Shown one piece after another: positions 46,131-53,553 of a stretch of 64,000 nt of DNA. Within the stretch, counting starts at the first letter, position 1. Each line of letters begins with the position of its first letter. The notes under the pieces were generated by a model. It saw only the letters and a program-made list of their open reading frames with translations, was not told the DNA's origin and searched no databases. The position numbers and the translations under genes were made by a program. Source of the DNA: Massilia sp. NR 4-1 (GTDB lineage: Bacteria > Pseudomonadota > Gammaproteobacteria > Burkholderiales > Burkholderiaceae_D); NCBI RefSeq assembly GCF_001191005.1, contig NZ_CP012201.1, positions 3,410,001 to 3,474,000 on the forward strand, read 5' to 3'.

Positions 46131-47092
46131 TGCGCGCCCTCCGGCAGCGGCAGGCGGCGCGCCACGCGCATCACGGCGGACCGCGCGCGCGGGTTGGCTT
46201 CCACCTCGGCGTCGGATGGCTTGATCTTGGCCAGCAGCTTCATTTCCGGCTGCGGCAGGTCGACGGCGCGGATCGGCAGGCGGCGGTCGGGCTGCTCCAC
46301 GTTCGCCTTGGAGGCGAAGAAGCGCTTGACCATGCGGTCTTCCAGCGAGTGGAAGCTGATGATGGCCATGATGCCGCCGGGCGCCAGCGCGTCGAAGGCC
46401 TGGTTCAGCCCAGCCTCGAGGTCTTCAAGCTCTTTATTGACGAAAATCCGGATAGCCTGAAAAGTGCGGGTTGCCGGATCCTTGCCCTTCTCCCGTGTTT
46501 TGACCGCGCCTGCCACGATGCCGGCAAGCTGTCGTGTGCTTGAAATTGGCTCGACTGCCCGGCGAGCAACAATCGCCTTTGCAATCTGAAAAGCAAACCG
46601 TTCTTCCCCATAATCTCTAATCACCTTTTCCAGTGTCTGTTCGGTTTCAGTGGCAAGCCACTCCGCCGCCGACATGCCGCGCGTGGTGTCCATGCGCATA
46701 TCGAGCGGTCCGTCGTTGCGGAAACTGAAGCCGCGCGCGGCGTCGTCCACCTGGGGCGAAGAGATGCCCAGGTCGAGCAAAATGCCATCCACGGCGCCAA
46801 TGCCACGGTCGGCCAGCGCGGCGGACATGGTGGCGAAGCTGTCGTGCACGATCGTGAAACGGGAATCGGCCACCTGCTCGGCGGTGGCGATGGCTTGCGG
46901 GTCTTTGTCGAAAGCGATCAGGCGCGCGTCCTGGCCCAGGCGGGACAGGATCAGGCGGCTATGGCCGCCGCGGCCGAAGGTGCCGTCGATGAAGATGCCG
47001 TTGGCGCGCACGCCGGCCAGGTCGAGCGCATCGACCGCTTCATCTAACAGCACCGTACGATGCTGGAATTCTGGCACCGCTGTAGTCGTCAT
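46127..47092 (-). CDS. rsmH: 16S rRNA m4C1402 methyltransferase RsmH (MraW)
   Basis: It methylates N4 of C1402 in 16S rRNA. The 321 residues contain HRTVLLDEAVDAL, the SAM loop IDGTFGRGGHSR, ILLDLGISSPQVDDAARGFSF, and FHSLEDRMVKRFF. It follows mraZ by 12 bases with no clear ribosome site, suggesting coupling to mraZ translation. Confidence 0.97.
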   Translation of the reverse strand: MTTTAVPEFQHRTVLLDEAVDALDLAGVRANGIFIDGTFGRGGHSRLILSRLGQDARLIAFDKDPQAIATAEQVADSRFTIVHDSFATMSAALADRGIGAVDGILLDLGISSPQVDDAARGFSFRNDGPLDMRMDTTRGMSAAEWLATETEQTLEKVIRDYGEERFAFQIAKAIVARRAVEPISSTRQLAGIVAGAVKTREKGKDPATRTFQAIRIFVNKELEDLEAGLNQAFDALAPGGIMAIISFHSLEDRMVKRFFASKANVEQPDRRLPIRAVDLPQPEMKLLAKIKPSDAEVEANPRARSAVMRVARRLPLPEGAQ

Positions 47093-47104
47093 GGAGGGCG
47101 GGCC

Positions 47105-47533
47105 TTAGAAAGAAAAATCGGAGAGGGTGTCGGGCATGCCGGCATCGATGGTGGCCTGCTCGTTCTCGGCGCGTTTGGCCGGGTCCCAGATCTCGAAGTG
47201 GGTCAGCATGCCGGACAGCAGGACTTCGCGGCCCAGGCCGACGGCGTCGCGCAGCTCGGGCGCGATCAGGATGCGGCCGGCCGAGTCCATCTCGACGTCG
47301 CAGGCGTTGCCGAGCAGGATGCGCTGCCAGCCGCGGGCCGACATGGGCCAGCTGGCGATCTGGTCGCGCTTGGCTTCCCACACATGGCGCGGGTACATCA
47401 GGAGGCAGCCGTCGGGGTGTTTGGTCAGCGTGAGGCGGCCCTCGCACTGGATGGCCAGGGCGTCACGGTGCTTGGCGGGGATGGACATCCTGCCTTTCGC
47501 ATCGAGATTGATTGCGGACGCGCCTTGGAACAC
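47105..47533 (-). CDS. mraZ: Transcriptional regulator MraZ
   Basis: MraZ is a ring-forming AbrB-type DNA-binding protein that represses the dcw promoter in E. coli. The 142-residue protein has two SpoVT/AbrB repeats with LDAKGRMSIPAKHR and MDSAGRILIAPELR. It starts with GTG (47533), with AAGAAGG as ribosome site. It is the first gene of the cluster, and four boxes of its likely operator lie 64-98 bases upstream of the GTG. Confidence 0.96.
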   Translation of the reverse strand: MFQGASAINLDAKGRMSIPAKHRDALAIQCEGRLTLTKHPDGCLLMYPRHVWEAKRDQIASWPMSARGWQRILLGNACDVEMDSAGRILIAPELRDAVGLGREVLLSGMLTHFEIWDPAKRAENEQATIDAGMPDTLSDFSF

Positions 47534-47596
47534 GGGAACCTTCTTTGACCTCAGTTTTGGTTAGCTAACTTGTGCCTGGAATTTCTGATCAAAAAA

Positions 47597-47631
47597 TCCC
47601 ACAAAACGACACTTTTTCACACAGATGCCCA
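47597..47631 (-). promoter_or_regulatory. MraZ operator: four boxes at 10-base spacing
   Basis: Read on the minus strand, TGGGC, TGTGA, TGTCG and TGGGA start at 47631, 47621, 47611 and 47601, exactly 10 bases apart with 5-base spacers. E. coli MraZ binds TGGGN direct repeats with the same spacing. The outer two boxes match fully, the inner two keep TG. The array starts inside the -10 region of the promoter. Confidence 0.7.
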
Positions 47632-47659
47632 CTTTAGAGGAAGCACTTGTAGTGGTCAA
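47631..47659 (-). promoter_or_regulatory. Sigma-70 promoter of the dcw cluster
   Basis: TTGACC (47659-47654), 17 bases, then TAAAGT (47636-47631) on the minus strand form a near-consensus promoter about 98 bases before the mraZ start codon. The -10 hexamer touches the first MraZ box, so MraZ bound there could block initiation. Confidence 0.65.
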
Positions 47660-48108
47660 GCGATTTCCCGTTAGCAAAACGCGGATTTTATTAATGAAAT
47701 TAAGGACTTAGCGCCGATCCTTGAAGCGACCTCCAGTAAAAATACCTCTACAAATCAGGACATTATGAAAGATAGTGAAAGTGCTACCTTATCTAGAGGG
47801 CGTTTTTGGGCGTCGCAAAATGGACAAAATAAAAATCAGAAAAAGCCATTAAGTTGCCCGCTGACAACGGAGCCTTAGTATTTTTGCAAGATACCAAAAA
47901 TCTTGGTTTGATGAGTAAAAAACAGGCGGAAAATGGGGGCGGTCTCGGGGAAAAGTCCTGTCTGCCACGCTTTGCGCGCGATCCGAAGCTGGGGTTCTCA
48001 GGTGGGGATATTGCTCTTTCGGCCTAGCCAGTGCTTGATTCTTCAGCAAAATTTTTATTGCCACAAACCAATTTGTATATACAACTTATGAACACTTTCC
48101 ATCTCCGG

Positions 48109-48150
48109 CGCCTGCGCCGGCCGCCTCAATTATACCGGCCGGCGCAGGCG
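48109..48150. terminator. 15-base inverted repeat downstream of the collagenase gene
   Basis: CGCCTGCGCCGGCCG (48109-48123) and its exact complement (48136-48150) flank a 12-base loop, 16 bases after the collagenase stop. It is the likely transcript end, although no T run follows on either strand. The loop reads TATAAT on the minus strand. Confidence 0.5.
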
Positions 48151-48165
48151 GATCAGGAAAGTGTA

Positions 48166-50421
48166 TCAGTCGTATAAAGCCGCTACCGACAGGCCGCTGA
48201 ACGGCTGTTTCGCGTCCAGCAGGATGTAATACCAGCGTCCGGCGGCGGGGCTGCCGATGCCGATATTTTCAGCATTGCCGGAAGCGGCCGACAGCGCGTC
48301 ATACGATGCCGTGGTCGGATAGCGGTCCAGCGCCAGGTAGATATTCGCGTCGCCGCTGCCGCCGCCGCTGACCACGCGCACGTTCTTGGCGCCGGCCGGC
48401 AGCATCAGGTAGACATAGCTGCGCGAGCTGGAAGACAGATTGCGGATCGCGCAATTCTTGCCCAGATACGTGGCGGAGGAACAGGTGGGCAGCGTGCCCA
48501 GTTCGTCCGGCAGCTGCGGTTCGCCGGCCGTGGTGGCGGCATCGGCCCAGGCGGCGAATTCGCCGTCGTAGCCGCTGCCGATCTGGCGCACGAAGTCCTG
48601 ATAGCGGCTGTAGTCGCCGGTACGGAACCTGGCCAGCACCGTATCCACGTCGCCGCGGTGGCGCTCCATCATGAAGCGCGCCGCCATATAGCCCCAGCGG
48701 TAAGCCCGGTCCACGTAGTCGTTCATGCTGTAGGTATTGCCGAAAATCTCACTGAGCTTGTATTTGCGGCTGCGCGCCATATCGATCGCGGCCTGGTTGT
48801 TATTGCGCAGCGAGAGATATTCGGCGATGCCCTCGATCCACCACACCGTCGGCACCGAAGTGCTGGCGCCGAAGTCGCCGTACATATTGAAGCGGCCATC
48901 GAGGTAGTGGACATACTCGTGCTCCAGGTTCCACACCTTGAAGCTGGGGCGCAGCCACGAAGCCTCGTGGGCGATGAAGCGCGCCTGGTTGCCCGCTTCG
49001 GCCGGATTGCCCTCCAAATACATGCCGCCGTTATCGGTGTCGATATCGTAGATGATGCTGGCGTATTTGCTGTAGTTGCTATAGTCGTCGAAGACCACCA
49101 GCTCCAGCGCCGTATTGTTATCGTGCGCCACCGGCGTGCGCTTGGTTTGCAGCATGGCGTGCACATAGCCCTCCTCGTTGGCCAGTGCCGTGCACACTTC
49201 CTGCACCTGGGCCGGAGTCATCTCCTGGGCGCGCAGGCGCAGGCTGGGGCTGCAGGCATGGTTCACCTTGAGCACCTCGTTGGCCAGCTGGGTCTCGAAA
49301 TTGCAGGTGCCGTACTGGCTGCAATTGGCGTTGTCGTAGTACTTCACAGCCTGGGCGGCGGCCAGCCACAGCATGGAATCGCCACCCGTCATGGTGGTCG
49401 TCGCCAGCATGTTCTGCACCATCGGCTTGACGCCGGACTTCAGGGTCGGATACTGCAGGAAACGGAAGGCTTCGTTGGCCGCGTCCTGCAGCTGGAAGGC
49501 GGCATAGCTGCCCAGCAGGGCTGCCTTATTATTCAGCAGGAAGGTGTTCAAGGTGCTGGCGTAGGACAGGTCGTTCTGCAGCAGGGCAGCACCGCCGGGC
49601 GCCGTGTGGGCGGTAAACAGCACGATCAGGGCGCCGGTCAGCGCGCCGCTCACGCTTTCCTGTTTCAGTGCCTCGGCCGCGTTGGGGACGCCGGCGCGGT
49701 TGGTAAAGCGCGTCACCACGCCCTTCACGTCCGCCACATGGTAGGGCGTGTCGTTCATATTCGTGATCAGCTTGAACACTTCCAGCGCGGTGGACGGCGC
49801 CACCGTATTCGGCTGGTACAGGCTGTTGCCCTGCACCAGCTGGCGGATGGTGGCGCGCAGCGGCGCCACCAGGGAAGCCGGCAACGCGGGCTGGGTGCCG
49901 CCGCTGGCCAGGTAATAGCCGGCGCGCAGATACAGCACCAGGTTGACCACGGCCATATTGCTGCCGTTATAGCTGGCGGCCTCGCTGGCCAGGCGGCTGG
50001 CGACGGCATTCAGGTTGGCGCTGGAATAGATGGTGGCCGCCTGCGCGGAACTCAGGGAAAACAGCGGATAAGTGCATTCATAGTCCGGCAGGCCGACCAG
50101 ATAACTGGCCAGGGCCGCGCCGCTGTAGGTGGCCAGCTTGTTCATATCCTTGCAGTCCTCGGTCGCCGCCAGGGACTTGGCGCTGCTGCGCTGGTTGCGC
50201 GGCAGCAGATCGTTGCGCGGCTTCTTGCTGACCGAGAGGCCGTAGCGCGACTGCTCGTCGGACGGCGGCAAGGTCTGGCGCTGGTGCGGCATGGGCGCCT
50301 GCTTCAAACGTTCCTGATGCGCGTGCGGATGGGCCACGCCGGTGTCGGCCTGGGCCACGGCGCCAGCCAGCAAAGCCGTCAGCAAGCCGGCCGTGAATGC
50401 GGTATTCCGGGAAAAAGACAT
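48166..50421 (-). CDS. Secreted microbial collagenase (peptidase family M9)
   Basis: The 751-residue protein starts with a Sec signal peptide (MSFSRNTAFTAGLLTALLAG). An N-terminal activator domain (peptidase_M9_N, about 90-400) comes next, then the catalytic domain with H501-E-Y-V-H505 and the glutamate ligand E530 in WWIEGIAEYLS, and a C-terminal PPC-type beta domain (about 660-751). These resemble Vibrio and Clostridium collagenases. The ATG 50421 follows AGGAG. The enzyme would digest collagen or gelatin outside the cell. Confidence 0.9.
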   Translation of the reverse strand: MSFSRNTAFTAGLLTALLAGAVAQADTGVAHPHAHQERLKQAPMPHQRQTLPPSDEQSRYGLSVSKKPRNDLLPRNQRSSAKSLAATEDCKDMNKLATYSGAALASYLVGLPDYECTYPLFSLSSAQAATIYSSANLNAVASRLASEAASYNGSNMAVVNLVLYLRAGYYLASGGTQPALPASLVAPLRATIRQLVQGNSLYQPNTVAPSTALEVFKLITNMNDTPYHVADVKGVVTRFTNRAGVPNAAEALKQESVSGALTGALIVLFTAHTAPGGAALLQNDLSYASTLNTFLLNNKAALLGSYAAFQLQDAANEAFRFLQYPTLKSGVKPMVQNMLATTTMTGGDSMLWLAAAQAVKYYDNANCSQYGTCNFETQLANEVLKVNHACSPSLRLRAQEMTPAQVQEVCTALANEEGYVHAMLQTKRTPVAHDNNTALELVVFDDYSNYSKYASIIYDIDTDNGGMYLEGNPAEAGNQARFIAHEASWLRPSFKVWNLEHEYVHYLDGRFNMYGDFGASTSVPTVWWIEGIAEYLSLRNNNQAAIDMARSRKYKLSEIFGNTYSMNDYVDRAYRWGYMAARFMMERHRGDVDTVLARFRTGDYSRYQDFVRQIGSGYDGEFAAWADAATTAGEPQLPDELGTLPTCSSATYLGKNCAIRNLSSSSRSYVYLMLPAGAKNVRVVSGGGSGDANIYLALDRYPTTASYDALSAASGNAENIGIGSPAAGRWYYILLDAKQPFSGLSVAALYD

Positions 50422-50618
50422 ATCTACCACTCCTCTATATGGGTGCGTGCCTGATGTTCGTTTTATGGAATGCCAGCGGGCCCACTGACGAGGAAATACT
50501 ATCTTGGCAAGCTTGCCGGCATGGCGGCGCAAGCCGCCGCTTTTGGCGGTTCGCTATATTTCGACGGGCAGGCCGCTGCGATCGGCACAGCGCGCAGGGC
50601 GAAAATGATACAAAACAC

Positions 50619-51416
50619 TCAAGTCTTAGGCTCGGTCTTGTGGCATTGCAGGCGGTATTGCATCGGCGTCTGGCCGGTGAAGGCCTTGAACTGGCGGCTG
50701 AAAGCACTGTGGTCGGTGTAGCCGCACTCGATGGCGATGTCGGCGATGCTGCGTTCCGGATCGGTTTCGATCAGGCTCAGGGCGCCGTTCAGCCGCGTTT
50801 GCAGCAGCAGCTGGCGCGGCGTGTAGTGGAAGACGCGCTGGAACAGGCGCTCGACGCGCGCCAGGCTCAGTCCCTCCTCTTTTGCAAGCTCGTTCAGGCT
50901 GAGGGGCTGGCGGTGGTTGTCGCGGATGCGCTGGGCGATATTGGCGATCTGGCGGTAGACCGGATGCACTTCATCGGCCAGTCCCAGGTCGTGCGAGGTG
51001 CCGACCAGGCCAATGATGGCGCCCGACTCGTCGCGCAAAGGCGTCTTGTGGGTCAGGCACCAGCCGCGCCGCCGGTTTGGGTAGAGATGCAGTTCCAGAT
51101 GCTTGCGGATGGTGCAGCCGGCTTCGATCACCTGCCGGTCCTGGTCCATATAGGCCTGGGCCAGCGGACGCGGATGCACATCCAGCACCGTCTTGCCCAG
51201 CAGCTCCTGCTTGCTGCGCAGGCCGCAACGGCGCGCCAGCGTGTGGTTCACGGCCATGTAGCGGCCGGCGCGGTCCTTGACGAAGAAGGCGACGTCGGTC
51301 AGCGCGTCGAACAGGGTTTCGATGGCGGCCAGTTCGACGCCGAAAGGGGGCTGCAGCGCATCGGCCAGCGCGTGGCCCAGCAAGGCAGGCTGCTGCTGCG
51401 CAAAGTCCTTCAACAT
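50619..51416 (-). CDS. PAS-domain AraC-family regulator
   Basis: The 265-residue protein has a PAS domain (about 30-140: LFDALTDVAFFVKDRAGRYMAVNHT, RDESGAIIGLVGTSHDL) joined to an AraC-type double helix-turn-helix (about 165-260: LNELAKEEGLSLARVERLF, IADIAIECGYTDHSAFSRQFKAFTGQTP). PAS-AraC proteins are uncommon. The start at 51416 follows GGGAGGGC. It lies 98 bases downstream of glpK on the same strand and upstream of the collagenase, so it may control either; the ligand of the PAS domain is unknown. Confidence 0.87.
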   Translation of the reverse strand: MLKDFAQQQPALLGHALADALQPPFGVELAAIETLFDALTDVAFFVKDRAGRYMAVNHTLARRCGLRSKQELLGKTVLDVHPRPLAQAYMDQDRQVIEAGCTIRKHLELHLYPNRRRGWCLTHKTPLRDESGAIIGLVGTSHDLGLADEVHPVYRQIANIAQRIRDNHRQPLSLNELAKEEGLSLARVERLFQRVFHYTPRQLLLQTRLNGALSLIETDPERSIADIAIECGYTDHSAFSRQFKAFTGQTPMQYRLQCHKTEPKT

Positions 51417-51514
51417 GGCCGCCCTCCCCTTCGCTCTCCCTCCGCCGTGGCGGTGGTGGTTATCAATATGCGAGGAAATATACCTTATGCGGCGGCGCGC
51501 ACGTTTGCCGGTCT

Positions 51515-53005
51515 TTAAACGCCGTGCTCCCAGTCGCGCGCGCGTTCCACCGCGCGCGCCCAGCGCGCCAGCAGATGTTCGCGCTGGTCGGCGCTCATGG
51601 CCGGCTCGAAGCGGCGCTCGCATTCCCACTGGGCCGCGATCTCTTCCTGCGACTCCCAGTAGCCGACCGCCAGGCCGGCCAGATAGGCCGCGCCCAACGC
51701 CGTGGTTTCCGTCACCTTGGGCCGCACCACCGGCACGCCCAGCAGGTCGGCCTGGAACTGCATCAGCATATCGTTGCGGGCCGCGCCGCCGTCGGCGCGC
51801 ACCTCGGCCACCGGAATGGCGGCATCCTTCTGCATCGCCAGCAGCAGCTCGGCGCTCTGGTAGGCGATGGCTTCCACGGCGGCGCGCGCAATATGCGCCT
51901 TGCTGCTGCCGCGCGTCAGGCCGACGATGGTGCCGCGCGCATACGGGTCCCAATGCGGCGCGCCCAGGCCGACGAAGGCCGGCACCAGCAGCACGCCGTC
52001 GCTATCGGGCACGCTGTTGGCCAGCGCCTCCACATCGCTTGACTGCTGGATGATGCCCAGGCCGTCGCGCAGCCACTGCACGGTGGCGCCGCCCATGAAG
52101 ACCGCGCCTTCCAGCAGGTAGTCGGTGCGGCCATCGACGCGCCAGCCCACCGTGGACAGCAGACGGTTGTGCGACACGCGCGGATGCCGGCCGGCGTGCA
52201 TCAGCATGAAGCATCCCGTGCCATAGGTATTCTTGACCATGCCCGGTTTGTGGCAGGCCTGGCCGAAGGTGGCGGCCTGCTGGTCGCCCGCGATGCCGGC
52301 CACCGGGATCGATGCGCCGAACAGGGCGGCCTTGGTATTGCCGATCTCCTCGCTGGAGGACACCACCTGCGGCAGGATCTCTTCCGGAATATCGAACAGC
52401 TGCAGCAGGTCGGCATCCCAGCGCATCAGGTGGATATTGAACAGCATGGTGCGCGCCGCATTGCTGACGTCCGTCACATGCACGCCGCACAGCTTCCAGG
52501 CCAGCCAGCTGTCGATGGTGCCGAAGGCCAGCGCGCCATGGCGGGCGCGTTCGCGCGCGCCGGGCACATGGTCGAGCAGCCATTTCAGTTTGGTGGCGGA
52601 GAAATAGGCGTCCAGTTCCAGGCCGGTGGCGTCGCTGATCAGCTTGGCCTTGCCGTCGGCGCGCAGCTGGTCGCACATCTCGGCGGTGCGGCGGTCCTGC
52701 CAGACGATGGCGGGCGCGATCGGCTCGCCGGTCTTGCGGTCCCAGACGATGGTGGTTTCGCGCTGGTTGGCGATGCCGATGGCCAGCACCTGGCTGCCTT
52801 CCACGCCGTTGTCGTGCAAGACCTTGCGCGCCACGGTGAGCTGGCTGTTCCAGATTTCGTTGGGATCGTGCTCCACCCAGCCGGGGTGGGGATAGTGCTG
52901 GGGATACTCCTGCGCGGCGCTGCCGCAGATCTGGCCGCGGTGATCGAAAAGGATGGCGCGCGAGCTGGTGGTGCCTTGGTCTAAAGCCAGGATGTATTTT
53001 TTCAT
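51515..53005 (-). CDS. glpK: Glycerol kinase
   Basis: It phosphorylates glycerol to sn-glycerol 3-phosphate. The 496 residues include YILALDQGTTSSRAILFD, the FGGY-family TYGTGCFMLMHAG and GVLLVPAFVGLGAPHWDPYARG motifs, with normal length. Neither glpF nor glpD is adjacent. rnpB lies immediately upstream on the same strand. Confidence 0.97.
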   Translation of the reverse strand: MKKYILALDQGTTSSRAILFDHRGQICGSAAQEYPQHYPHPGWVEHDPNEIWNSQLTVARKVLHDNGVEGSQVLAIGIANQRETTIVWDRKTGEPIAPAIVWQDRRTAEMCDQLRADGKAKLISDATGLELDAYFSATKLKWLLDHVPGARERARHGALAFGTIDSWLAWKLCGVHVTDVSNAARTMLFNIHLMRWDADLLQLFDIPEEILPQVVSSSEEIGNTKAALFGASIPVAGIAGDQQAATFGQACHKPGMVKNTYGTGCFMLMHAGRHPRVSHNRLLSTVGWRVDGRTDYLLEGAVFMGGATVQWLRDGLGIIQQSSDVEALANSVPDSDGVLLVPAFVGLGAPHWDPYARGTIVGLTRGSSKAHIARAAVEAIAYQSAELLLAMQKDAAIPVAEVRADGGAARNDMLMQFQADLLGVPVVRPKVTETTALGAAYLAGLAVGYWESQEEIAAQWECERRFEPAMSADQREHLLARWARAVERARDWEHGV

Positions 53006-53031
53006 CGAGTTACGAAGAAAATCGAATTCAA

Positions 53032-53390
53032 GTGAAGCAAGCCGATAGGCCGGATTTTGTTACGGCGCCGGCCCTTGCGAACCGGCGCTATGACAGCCAT
53101 TCCTCTAGGCGCCGAATTACTCCGGCGCTCAAGCTTTCTACCCGCACGCTCCGCGAGCAACATCATCGCGTGCCTATTTGAAATTGCACCAGGTGGAGGT
53201 TACCGCGTTTCACCGTAACTTAATACGCTCGTCTCTGTGGCCCTATTCCTCGCCTTATACCCTACCCCGGCTTGCGCCGGATCAGGCTTTCAGCGGACGG
53301 CCGTTAACCGTCACCCCGCTCTATGGAGTCCGGACCTTCCTCCCGCCAGTGCATTGCTGCACCGGCCAGCGGCTGTCTGGCTTGCTTCAC
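53032..53390 (-). ncRNA. rnpB: RNase P RNA (M1-type)
   Basis: This is the catalytic RNA that matures tRNA 5' ends with RnpA. Read on the minus strand it opens with GAAGCAAGCCAGACAGCCGC and contains the diagnostic GGAGGAAGGTCCGGACTCC. It ends with ACAAAATCCGGCCTATCGGC followed by TTGCTTC pairing with the 5' GAAGCAAGCC. Size about 360 bases fits a type A RNA. The ends are estimated from helix P1. Confidence 0.95.
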
Positions 53391-53395
53391 CCGCT

Positions 53396-53425
53396 ATTGT
53401 AACCTGCCGCCCCCGCCCCCGGCAA
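53396..53425 (-). promoter_or_regulatory. rnpB promoter
   Basis: On the minus strand TTGCCG (53425-53420) and TACAAT (53401-53396) are separated by 18 bases, and the RNA start falls 6-8 bases after the -10. The GC-rich spacer and start are compatible with stringent control, as known for some stable RNAs. Confidence 0.55.
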
Positions 53426-53553
53426 AAAGCGCCCCGTTCCGGAGTAGACAAATGAAAAATGGTGTCGCCATTTCAAAAGCCGCTCCCCTGGCGCCGTTCT
53501 AGAATGGCGGATCATCAGGATTTCTACCCCGTTTTTTTACAGAGGCTAGCACC

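Larger units (their letters stand above)
47534..48165. other. Gene-free region between mraZ and the collagenase gene
   Basis: This 632-base stretch has clearly lower GC than the neighbourhood from 47580 to 48080. It holds the mraZ promoter and operator near 47597-47659, and an inverted repeat near the collagenase end (48109-48150). The middle 400 bases hold only short open frames (the longest 37 codons on plus at 47765, 71 on minus) with no similarity I can name. It may also carry further dcw promoters. Confidence 0.6.
53006..53553. other. Region between glpK and the ThDP enzyme, holding rnpB
   Basis: The 548-base region without protein genes contains the RNase P RNA (see that entry) and its promoter. 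The rest (53426-53553) is the upstream region of the ThDP-enzyme gene. No terminator is evident between rnpB and glpK. Confidence 0.7.

Noticed and set aside
47765..47878. 37-codon plus-strand frame with a modest ribosome site in the gene desert
   Set aside because: Too short, no similarity or conservation evidence; kept only as a remark.
47849..48064. 71-codon minus-strand frame in the same gap
   Set aside because: No ribosome site or recognisable feature, and composition is not like the neighbours.
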